Assembly (NCBI RefSeq): GCF_026619415.1
Contig: NZ_JAOVZR010000001.1
Coordinates: forward strand, 2,294,001 to 2,358,000
Origin: Hoeflea algicola
GTDB taxonomy: Bacteria; Pseudomonadota; Alphaproteobacteria; Rhizobiales; Rhizobiaceae
Reading direction: 5' to 3'
Length of the DNA stretch: 64,000 bases
Every line of letters begins with the position of its first letter. The stretch's first letter is position 1. The position numbers were made by a program, and so were the translations under genes. This document shows, one piece after another, positions 22,324-28,180 of the stretch. The notes under the pieces were generated by a model. That model worked only from the letters and a program-made list of their open reading frames with translations, had not been told where the DNA came from and ran no database searches.

Positions 22324-23202
22324 CTATTCCGCAGCCAGGCGCTGGCCGACCAGGTCATCACGTACATGCGCCATCATCCGGGCCGAGAACTCCCACAGAT
22401 CAGCCTTCAGCAATTCAAATCCGGCGGTCTTTTCAAGTGTCACCTCGTCTACATAGAGCCCGCGATTGATCTCGATCTGCAGCGCGTGCAGCCCGCGACC
22501 GGGTCGGCCGTAATGCTCGGTAATAAAGCCGCCCGCATAGGGCTTGTTGCGCACCACGTAATAGCCAAGCTCCGAAAGCACAGACACCGCCGCGAACGAC
22601 AAATCATGGGCGGCACTGGCCCCATAGCGATCGCCAATGATGATATCAGGCCTGGCGCTGCCGCCGGCCAACCGGACATTGGCGGGCATCGAATGGCAAT
22701 CGATCAAAATCGCCTTGCCGAACTGGACATGGGTTTGGGCAATCATCTTGCGCAGGTTGGCGTGATAAGGCCTGTACACGTGGTCAATCCGCGAAAGCCC
22801 CTCCGCGACGCTGAGTCGACCCCGGTAGATATCCATGTTTTCGGCGACCAGCCGCGGTATCGTGCCGAGACCGCCGGCCACCCGCATCGACCCGACATTG
22901 GCAAAGGACGGCAGCGGCCCGTCAAACATCCGCGGATCAAGTTCGTAGGGCTCTCGGTTGACATCGAGCCAGGCGCGCGGGAACTGGGCCGCCAGCATCG
23001 GCGCGCCCAATTGCACAGCGCTGGCGAATAATTCGTCGACGTAATAATCTTCCGAGCGACGTATGGCGTTCCGGTCAAGACGCGATATGTCCAGAAACGC
23101 GTCCGGATAGACCCGTCCCGAATGCGGGGAATTGAAAACAAAGGGCTCGGTTTGCTGCATCGGACGCCGTATCTCAAAGGGAGCGACCGCCTGCGAAATC
23201 AT
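22324..23202 (-). CDS. N-formylglutamate amidohydrolase family protein
   Basis: 292 residues from ATG 23202; an ATG at 23244 would add 14 residues, and neither site has a strong ribosome-binding site. Family motifs FNSPHSGRVYP, RSEDYYVDEL and ILIDCHSMPA carry likely zinc ligands. HutG-type enzymes release formate from N-formylglutamate in histidine breakdown. No other hut genes are adjacent, so the physiological substrate is uncertain. Confidence 0.87.
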   Translation of the reverse strand: MISQAVAPFEIRRPMQQTEPFVFNSPHSGRVYPDAFLDISRLDRNAIRRSEDYYVDELFASAVQLGAPMLAAQFPRAWLDVNREPYELDPRMFDGPLPSFANVGSMRVAGGLGTIPRLVAENMDIYRGRLSVAEGLSRIDHVYRPYHANLRKMIAQTHVQFGKAILIDCHSMPANVRLAGGSARPDIIIGDRYGASAAHDLSFAAVSVLSELGYYVVRNKPYAGGFITEHYGRPGRGLHALQIEINRGLYVDEVTLEKTAGFELLKADLWEFSARMMAHVRDDLVGQRLAAE

Positions 23203-23419
23203 ATTTGCGTCACTTTTCCCACCGGGCCCGTCGGCTTCGCGCATATCCGTCCCTTTGTCCGTGTAACCGCTTGAATCACCTTGCCAGTTACCCTCCTACC
23301 TGTCCAGTGCGGGACAAACAGCATCGTAAAAATGCCATCATTCACCGGATGTTTACTGGAATGGCCGATAGATGGAGCAGGCAAAGCTCCATGAGCATGA
23401 TGACAGGTTTGGAAACAAG

Positions 23420-23785
23420 ATGACGCCGAAAATTCTCCTCGCGGAAGACGACAACGACATGCGCCGGTTTCTGGTCAAGGCATTGGAAAAAGCCGGCTAC
23501 GATGTCCGGTCCTTCGACAATGGCGCAAGCGCCTATGATCGCCTCCGTGAAGAGCCCTTCACACTGCTACTGACCGATATCGTCATGCCGGAGATGGATG
23601 GGATCGAGTTGGCACGCCGGGCCACGGAACTTGATCCTGATCTCAAGGTCATGTTCATCACCGGATTTGCAGCCGTTGCGCTCAACCCTGATTCGAAAGC
23701 GCCGCGCGACGCCAAGGTGCTTTCCAAGCCTTTCCACCTGCGTGACCTCGTCGATGAAGTCAACAAGATGATCCTGGCCGCCTGA
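23420..23785 (+). CDS. cpdR: Response regulator CpdR
   Basis: 121 residues, a stand-alone receiver domain. Acidic pocket Glu9-Asp10-Asp11, phosphoacceptor Asp53 in LLTDIVMPEMDG and the SKPFHLRDL lysine are present. Length and sequence match CpdR, the ClpXP adaptor that, when unphosphorylated, promotes CtrA and other substrate turnover and polar ClpXP localisation. It is phosphorylated through CckA-ChpT. The start 23420 gives the family N-terminus MTPKILLAEDDNDMRRFL. Confidence 0.95.
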   Translation: MTPKILLAEDDNDMRRFLVKALEKAGYDVRSFDNGASAYDRLREEPFTLLLTDIVMPEMDGIELARRATELDPDLKVMFITGFAAVALNPDSKAPRDAKVLSKPFHLRDLVDEVNKMILAA

Positions 23786-23925
23786 ACCAGAATCTCACCA
23801 TTGAATCGTTGCGGATGCTTGCAGCGCCATGGCCATTGTGACGGCTTTTGGCGGTCTCCCGCGCCGTCACCCGCAGCTTCGCACAGCGCAACTCCGCCGC
23901 CCGTGAAAATCACGCTCTTTTGATG

Positions 23926-23955
23926 TTGACGGCACAGGGCTTTCTGTGGTGTATG
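23926..23955 (+). promoter_or_regulatory. Promoter of tRNA-Val
   Basis: TTGACG (23926-23931) and TGTATG (23950-23955; spacing 18, or GTGTAT with 17) lie so that transcription starts a few bases before the tRNA 5' end. Confidence 0.6.
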
Positions 23956-23968
23956 CGCGACATCGGAT

Positions 23969-24043
23969 GGGCGTATAGCTCAGCGGGAGAGCACTACATT
24001 GACATTGTAGGGGTCACAGGTTCAATCCCTGTTACGCCCACCA
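23969..24043 (+). tRNA. tRNA-Val(GAC)
   Basis: 75 nt including encoded CCA. Acceptor GGGCGTA pairs with TACGCCC, D arm GCTC/GAGC, anticodon stem CTACA/TGTAG with loop TTGACAT giving anticodon GAC, and T arm ACAGG-TTCAATC-CCTGT. The prophage begins immediately after it, so its 3' half is the likely attB. Confidence 0.97.
24015..24043 (+). other. Presumed prophage attL core (tRNA-Val 3' end)
   Basis: Phage-type gene content begins directly downstream of the intact tRNA, the usual result of integrase-mediated insertion at a tRNA 3' end. The exact core cannot be fixed because attR is not in the window. Confidence 0.55.
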
Positions 24044-24135
24044 TCCGAACCCCTTGAAAGATAAAAGATTTCTAGCCCTCATCCGACAGGCTACGGTCAG
24101 CCTACATCGACAATTTGGTAGTCATTTTGCAAGTC

Positions 24136-24171
24136 AAAAGCCCCGCAGCGTTGAACCGCTGCGGGGCTTTT
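24136..24171. terminator. Bidirectional terminator at prophage left end
   Basis: Perfect 15-bp stem AAAAGCCCCGCAGCG / CGCTGCGGGGCTTTT with loop TTGAAC gives A- and T-runs on both strands. It stops the tRNA transcript and the leftmost phage minus-strand operon. Confidence 0.9.
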
Positions 24172-24202
24172 CTACGTCGAAGCCTGCGAGGGCTCCTTCG
24201 AT

Positions 24203-24616
24203 TTACGGCTGATATTTCGCTTCGTACTCTGCCCGGTCCTGCTGTTGCTGCTGCTTGCGGTATGCGGCATGGTTTGCGACTGTAGCGCTGCCCATCAAAG
24301 CGAAGTATTCGACCATTTCGTCCGACAGGCCGGCGCTTTTCAGTGCGGACTTTGGCACGATGCAGACACCAGCAGGAATGGCATCAAGCCACAAAGCCGG
24401 ATTGCATTTATTTGCTTCCAGAATTTCGAGAGCCGGGCCTTCGCCGTTTATTTCTGACACCCAAACGAGATCGTGCTCCGGCATCTTGTCTTCCTGCCGC
24501 GCCGGATATGCCCGCATAAAGCGGCGCATTCTATGCAGTATGTGGTGCATCGCCGCTTCCAACGCTGTGCGCTTCTGGTCCTTCATCATCGCGATTGCCG
24601 TCATATTCTCCGCCAT
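24203..24616 (-). CDS. Hypothetical phage protein, left-arm operon
   Basis: 137 residues, no recognised family. The N-terminal third is basic and helical (LEAAMHHILHRMRRFMRAY), the middle contains ALEILEANKCNPALWLDAIP and the C-terminus is Gln-rich. TTAGGAG precedes the ATG, in a 19-nt leader identical to that of the next gene upstream. It is the last gene before the left-end terminator. Its stop runs into an orphan AATCGAAGGAG ribosome-binding element with no gene after it. Confidence 0.75.
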   Translation of the reverse strand: MAENMTAIAMMKDQKRTALEAAMHHILHRMRRFMRAYPARQEDKMPEHDLVWVSEINGEGPALEILEANKCNPALWLDAIPAGVCIVPKSALKSAGLSDEMVEYFALMGSATVANHAAYRKQQQQQDRAEYEAKYQP

Positions 24617-24836
24617 CGGAAACTCCTAAGATTTTTCGTTGTGCATCTGTTCGATGCGGTCTGCCGTCTCTCGCAACATTATCAAATAACGCTCTACGCT
24701 ATCATCCCGCATTGGTTGCTCTGGCTCACCAAGATTGTCAGCGCACTCGCCAGCCCATGATGCGGATCGGCTCGCCAGGTACGCGGCCTGCATTGCAAAT
24801 TTGCTGTGAGACATGGCCATCGGAAACTCCTAAGAT
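24614..24836 (-). repeat. Repeated 19-nt translational leader of two left-arm genes
   Basis: CATCGGAAACTCCTAAGAT occurs at 24614-24632 and 24818-24836. On the minus strand it reads ATCTTAGGAGTTTCCGATG: ribosome-binding site plus start codon of two adjacent genes. Confidence 0.8.
24626..24820 (-). CDS. Small hypothetical phage protein
   Basis: 64 residues, with mixed charge and helix-prone C-terminal half (RYLIMLRETADRIEQM). The leader CTTAGGAGTTTCCG is identical to that of the downstream gene. A second ATG (codon 3) has weaker spacing. Function unknown. Confidence 0.65.
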   Translation of the reverse strand: MAMSHSKFAMQAAYLASRSASWAGECADNLGEPEQPMRDDSVERYLIMLRETADRIEQMHNEKS

Positions 24837-25012
24837 GTTGGCGGCTCGATCAACGGGCCGATTGCTTGAAAATCGGATTTGCGGAACGCCTTATCACTTC
24901 CGATGACCGCAAATCCGCCTCTGTAATATTGGCCGACTTGCCACTGCTGCTTATAGTCCGGGTCATCGTCGGTAAGCTGGACCCAGTACCAGCATTCGTC
25001 TTTCAGCTTCAC
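24830..25012 (-). CDS. Small hypothetical phage protein (WYWVQL)
   Basis: 60 residues from a GTG start at 25012, supported by AATCGAAGGAG 7 nt upstream. Aromatic, acidic and beta-rich (DECWYWVQLTDDDPDYKQQW). No family recognised. Confidence 0.68.
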   Translation of the reverse strand: MKLKDECWYWVQLTDDDPDYKQQWQVGQYYRGGFAVIGSDKAFRKSDFQAIGPLIEPPTS

Positions 25013-25030
25013 GGTCTGCTCCTTCGATTT

Positions 25031-25216
25031 TCAGTTGATCCGCTCGTATCCGTCCGGCGTGGCGGCATGGCACATCGGGTCTTCGCCTCTAAGAAAGAGC
25101 CATTCATTCCCGCGCTGGAAACATGACGGGCCAAACAATGTGCAGAGCTTCATATACTCGACTTCCTGTTCTTCCGGCTGGCGTTTCCAAACCACTCGCT
25201 TCAATGACAGGCCCAT
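25031..25216 (-). CDS. Small hypothetical phage protein
   Basis: 61 residues from ATG 25216, with AAAGGAG upstream. Contains three cysteines and WLFLRGEDPMCHAATPDGYE. The stop is followed directly by the AATCGAAGGAG element that drives the next gene. Function unknown. Confidence 0.65.
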   Translation of the reverse strand: MGLSLKRVVWKRQPEEQEVEYMKLCTLFGPSCFQRGNEWLFLRGEDPMCHAATPDGYERIN

Positions 25217-25228
25217 TTCAAACTCCTT

Positions 25229-25267
25229 TTACGTGAATCTGTGGAGTGGCCTATGGAGTAGGTCCAC
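25229..25267 (-). CDS. Possible 12-codon leader ORF
   Basis: A GTG 5-6 nt after AATCGAAGGAG opens MDLLHRPLHRFT and stops at TAA, which overlaps the AAAGGAG site of the next gene. It may only couple translation across a 67-nt gap. No evidence of a functional peptide. Confidence 0.25.
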   Translation of the reverse strand: MDLLHRPLHRFT

Positions 25268-25282
25268 AGGGTCTCCTTCGAT

Positions 25283-25483
25283 TTAGTGTTTAGTCTTGCC
25301 GTCATGGTGCAGTGGATTGCAGACGCACGGATCGCCAGCGCCACAGTGGCAGGCATCTTCGCGGCTACTCATCCCACCCCACGGCCTGTCATGGTGGTTC
25401 TCGCAGACCCACCCCTCGCCATCGCAGATAGCGCAATTCGGGTCACATTCACCTTGGACTTCGCTGATCTTTCGCAGCACCAT
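25283..25483 (-). CDS. Cys-rich putative zinc-binding phage protein
   Basis: 66 residues with ten or so Cys/His in CDPNCAICDGEGWVCENHHD and CHCGAGDPCVCNP, suggesting one or two zinc sites. TAACAGGAG precedes the ATG. Small zinc-ribbon proteins of this style are common in phage accessory regions; function unknown. Confidence 0.7.
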   Translation of the reverse strand: MVLRKISEVQGECDPNCAICDGEGWVCENHHDRPWGGMSSREDACHCGAGDPCVCNPLHHDGKTKH

Positions 25484-25495
25484 GGTCGTCTCCTG

Positions 25496-25702
25496 TTATT
25501 TTTGTTGACGTTTCGCCAAGCCCGGCAGGACAGCGAACGGCACGCCAGGCTTAATGCCTGCATCGAGAAGCTGTTTCCGATAGGCCAATGCGTGACGCCG
25601 CCATGTGCTCATGTGCGCCTCGCCAAGTTCTTCAAACTGCCTAATCCGAGCCCGCTGGTTTCTGATGCGGCGTTCAAGCTTCAACTGATCGGCTGGCATC
25701 AT
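25496..25702 (-). CDS. Small basic helical phage protein
   Basis: 68 residues, N-terminal coiled-coil-like stretch (LKLERRIRNQRARIRQFEE). AATCGAAGGAG lies 3-14 nt upstream of ATG 25702. No family recognised. Confidence 0.68.
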   Translation of the reverse strand: MMPADQLKLERRIRNQRARIRQFEELGEAHMSTWRRHALAYRKQLLDAGIKPGVPFAVLPGLAKRQQK

Positions 25703-25717
25703 GAACTCCTTCGATTT

Positions 25718-25978
25718 TCAGTTAATTTCTACGCGATACGCCAGTATGTCATCACCGGACCCGGTGTGCAGCCAATCAAAATGATGGGCCTCATCGACAA
25801 TCCAGCACGGCGAATTTGGCGAGCGTCGGTGCACTTGGATGAACGGCTCATCCGATCCAATGGAAGGGCCATGTTCGGACTTGCCGTCCCAATCAATCCA
25901 CGGCCCCCACTTGCGCCCATAGTTTGGCTGCCGTGAGTTTTCAGGTGTTGCTAAGCTGAGTTCCCCGGCCATGGTCAT
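25718..25978 (-). CDS. Small hypothetical phage protein
   Basis: 86 residues, Trp-rich (KWGPWIDWDGKSEHGP, HHFDWLHTGSGDD). AGAGGA precedes the ATG. Ends with TGA inside the AAAATCGAAGGAG element for the next gene. Function unknown. Confidence 0.68.
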   Translation of the reverse strand: MTMAGELSLATPENSRQPNYGRKWGPWIDWDGKSEHGPSIGSDEPFIQVHRRSPNSPCWIVDEAHHFDWLHTGSGDDILAYRVEIN

Positions 25979-26020
25979 TCCTCTTGGTTCGCTTCAATCA
26001 CGTCGTCATCATTCCTTCGA

Positions 26021-26281
26021 TTATGTTTCGCGCAATGGCTTGATGAGATGTTCCGGCCATTGATCTAGCGGGATGAAGATCGGCTTTAGCGGCTTTCGGC
26101 TTTCTAGCTGCATCAACCGTTTCATGAACGGTTCTGCATCTCGTCGCGCTTTCTTTTGGATCTCGGCAAGCGCCCATTTTAGATAATCCTCCTCAGTCTC
26201 GATCCCTTGCGGCGGGTGGCCAAGCCCGGCTTCTACGCGGGCTTGCTCGATTGCTGCACTGGTCGCTGTTTGGTTCGTCAT
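26021..26281 (-). CDS. Small hypothetical phage protein
   Basis: 86 residues, helical, acidic N-half (EEDYLKWALAEIQKKARRDAE). CAGGAGG precedes the ATG at 26281. No family recognised. Followed by a variant of the CGAAGGA leader. Confidence 0.7.
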   Translation of the reverse strand: MTNQTATSAAIEQARVEAGLGHPPQGIETEEDYLKWALAEIQKKARRDAEPFMKRLMQLESRKPLKPIFIPLDQWPEHLIKPLRET

Positions 26282-26296
26282 CGCTCATGCCTCCTG

Positions 26297-26449
26297 TTAT
26301 TTGGCTTCACGCCGCAGCCGTTGCTCTGCGCGTGTCTTCAATCTCTTGACCAGACGCCGCAGAACGTCGCCGGATTTGGCGTGTAGCGCCCGCATTTCGG
26401 CAAGCTCCTGCCTCTCCGCGTCTGTCAATGCGTCTTCCCATTTAGCCAT
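26297..26449 (-). CDS. 50-residue basic phage protein, first gene of left-arm operon
   Basis: Reads MAKWEDALTDAERQELAEM and continues to LRREAK. Strongly basic C-terminal helix (LRRLVKRLKTRAEQRLRRE). The stop TAA is part of the TAACAGGAGG site of the next gene, supporting translation. It starts about 50 nt from the operator region and is the promoter-proximal gene. Confidence 0.65.
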   Translation of the reverse strand: MAKWEDALTDAERQELAEMRALHAKSGDVLRRLVKRLKTRAEQRLRREAK

Positions 26450-26497
26450 TCCCGGCCCTTTTCCAACAATACCCTGGTGGGCAATAGATTACACCAT

Positions 26498-26539
26498 TAT
26501 TTACATTTGACCTACGCTATTTTTGAGCGTATGTAAATA
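26498..26539. promoter_or_regulatory. Divergent operator with plus-strand sigma-70 promoter
   Basis: TTGACC (26507-26512), 17 bases, TATGTA (26530-26535) reads toward the three plus-strand genes. It is embedded in an inverted repeat: TATTTACAT (26498-26506) and ACGCT (26514-26518) on the left match AGCGTATGTAAATA (26526-26539) on the right with a 7-base insertion. This suggests a regulator-bound switch between divergent small-gene operons. Confidence 0.6.
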
Positions 26540-26583
26540 GCAGAAGATGACAACCAAGATTTCAAACAATAGGGACCAAGCCA

Positions 26584-26868
26584 ATGACCGATCAAGCCTA
26601 TGTAGTCTGGTCAAACGAACACAAGTGCTGGTGGGGCGCGGACCGTAAAGGCTACCGCTCCGCATTGGCGGAAGCCGGACGCTATAGCCGCGACGAAGCC
26701 TTGAAAATCTGCCGTGGCGCTCGCGGCGGAAGGCAGTTCAATTCAAACCCGTCAGAGGTGCCGCTACTGCTCGCAGATGCCGAACATTTCTGGCCTGACG
26801 ACAAGCAGGAATGGTCGGCAGCGCGGCGCAAGAGTGAAGCGCAGTACGACGAATTTGAAACCGTATAA
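26584..26868 (+). CDS. Hypothetical phage protein, plus-strand left cluster
   Basis: 94 residues, AGGGA before ATG. Begins TDQAYVVWSNEHKCWWGADRKGY, then RYSRDEALKICRGARGG; this looks like a compact substrate-binding fold seen in phage small proteins, but I cannot name it. First gene after the 26.5-kb promoter. Confidence 0.7.
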   Translation: MTDQAYVVWSNEHKCWWGADRKGYRSALAEAGRYSRDEALKICRGARGGRQFNSNPSEVPLLLADAEHFWPDDKQEWSAARRKSEAQYDEFETV

Positions 26869-26883
26869 TTCAGGGGAAGTCCG

Positions 26884-27240
26884 ATGACCGTACAGGCCAA
26901 AGATCTACAGGACGAATGGAGCTGGTGGGCTGGTTCCAATGACGAGTGTTTTTCTTGCGGCCCATTCGGCACCAAGGAGGATGCAATCGCAGAAGCGGTA
27001 GCGCAGGGCGATGTTTATGAGGCTGACGAGCCGGGCGACATCATCGTTGAATATGTCCATGTCATCGAGACGAAGGGAACGTTCTACGATTGCGATGAGT
27101 GTGGCACTGTTCAAGAGGCTTGTGACGGCTGCAAAAGTTCACTCGAGCAGGGCGAAGCAACATTTCAATTCAAGCAAGTTCGAAATGCCGATTGCGTCGA
27201 AGTCGGGCGCGGTAAAATCGGCGAAACACGCACCGCATAA
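26884..27240 (+). CDS. Hypothetical phage protein with Cys pairs
   Basis: 118 residues. N-terminus WSWWAGSNDECFSCGPFGT resembles short phage proteins that read a Gly-rich motif; the middle has CDECGTVQEACDGC, a likely zinc site. GGGGAAGTCCG leads to the ATG, nearly the same leader as the next gene. Confidence 0.68.
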   Translation: MTVQAKDLQDEWSWWAGSNDECFSCGPFGTKEDAIAEAVAQGDVYEADEPGDIIVEYVHVIETKGTFYDCDECGTVQEACDGCKSSLEQGEATFQFKQVRNADCVEVGRGKIGETRTA

Positions 27241-27252
27241 AAGGGAAGCCCG

Positions 27253-27543
27253 ATGAACTTTACCGATGAAGAGATAGCCCACGCCAAGGCCGCGATGAAG
27301 AAACCAGCCCCGGTTGGCGCGCTTAGACTTATCGCTTCCGGACGCGCGGTTGTTTCGCTGTCGAAGGATGGCCGTGACGTGCTTATGGAAGAGATCGATG
27401 GACGCAAAGTGCGCGATCCGGACCACCCGGATCAGAAGATGGGGTTGGCTGGCGCGTGGCCCCTGTTTCGGGCCGGTATGATCGACCAATTTGGCGTTGT
27501 TACCGAAGCCGGTCGCGCCGTCCTCGAAACCGCAACATCTTAA
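27253..27543 (+). CDS. Hypothetical phage protein
   Basis: 96 residues. The C-terminal part (LFRAGMIDQFGVVTEAGRAVLE) looks like the last helix and strand of a winged-helix fold. GGGAAGCCCG precedes the ATG. Its stop is 4 nt from the convergent M15 peptidase stop, with no visible terminator between. Confidence 0.68.
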   Translation: MNFTDEEIAHAKAAMKKPAPVGALRLIASGRAVVSLSKDGRDVLMEEIDGRKVRDPDHPDQKMGLAGAWPLFRAGMIDQFGVVTEAGRAVLETATS

Positions 27544-27547
27544 GGAG

Positions 27548-28180
27548 CTACCCGTACATGCTCCCGATGCCGCCGAATAGAAGCGCCCGCCGCTGCTGTT
27601 CGGCGGCAGCTTCTTCGTCACGCTGCTGGCGCTGCGCGAGATACCCTGAGATGGCCGAACCGAAGTCAACCGGGCCGCGCGGCGCAACCGCATCACCAAA
27701 TGCGGTCGGCCCTGTTTGGGGCTGCGCGCCAGGCACAGCACCCCTGCCCTGTACCGCCTGAACTGGCGCGTGACTGCCGCGGCCGCGTGCGCCGGCCAGC
27801 TCCACATGCCAATCCTCATTCGACAACGGGAAAGCAAGGCCGTAATTGGCCGCATTCGAGTGCGCCCACTGTCGCGCCGCATCGTTCAGATATTTCAGAT
27901 CCGCCGCGTTGCCGTGGTTGTGCTGCGACCGCCCGGGCGGTGCCACCCATTTACGGGCGGCTTCCGGCGAGCCGTATTTCTGCAGCGCACCCTGCCACAA
28001 TTCAGCCTGTTTTTCCGGAGACCGGAAGCCCGATCCGACCCGAAGCTGCTGCTGGATATCTGGCGGGGCGCTTTCGAACATCTGTTGCAGCGCAGACGCA
28101 AATTCCGGCTGCATGCCGGAGAAGCTGTCCGGTCGGGTGGCGCCGCCAACGGCAAAACGGGAGAGCGGGTTATCGGCCAT
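27548..28180 (-). CDS. M15-family D-Ala-D-Ala carboxypeptidase, virion-associated or lytic
   Basis: 210 residues from ATG 28180, which has GGAG upstream inside the previous gene. Zinc motif SQHNHGNAADL (SxHxxGxAxD pattern) and DWHVE form the M15/VanY-type metallopeptidase site; LRVGSGFRSPEKQ is also typical. The Gln/Ala-rich tail is non-catalytic. Its position at the end of the internal-virion-protein operon suggests a virion-borne peptidoglycan hydrolase for DNA entry. A second endolysin role is possible. Confidence 0.85.
   Translation of the reverse strand: MADNPLSRFAVGGATRPDSFSGMQPEFASALQQMFESAPPDIQQQLRVGSGFRSPEKQAELWQGALQKYGSPEAARKWVAPPGRSQHNHGNAADLKYLNDAARQWAHSNAANYGLAFPLSNEDWHVELAGARGRGSHAPVQAVQGRGAVPGAQPQTGPTAFGDAVAPRGPVDFGSAISGYLAQRQQRDEEAAAEQQRRALLFGGIGSMYG

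Noticed and set aside
24193..26030. CRISPR array as an explanation for the repeats in the left arm
   Set aside because: Repeats are only 12-19 nt, irregularly spaced by whole genes, and contain ribosome-binding sites.
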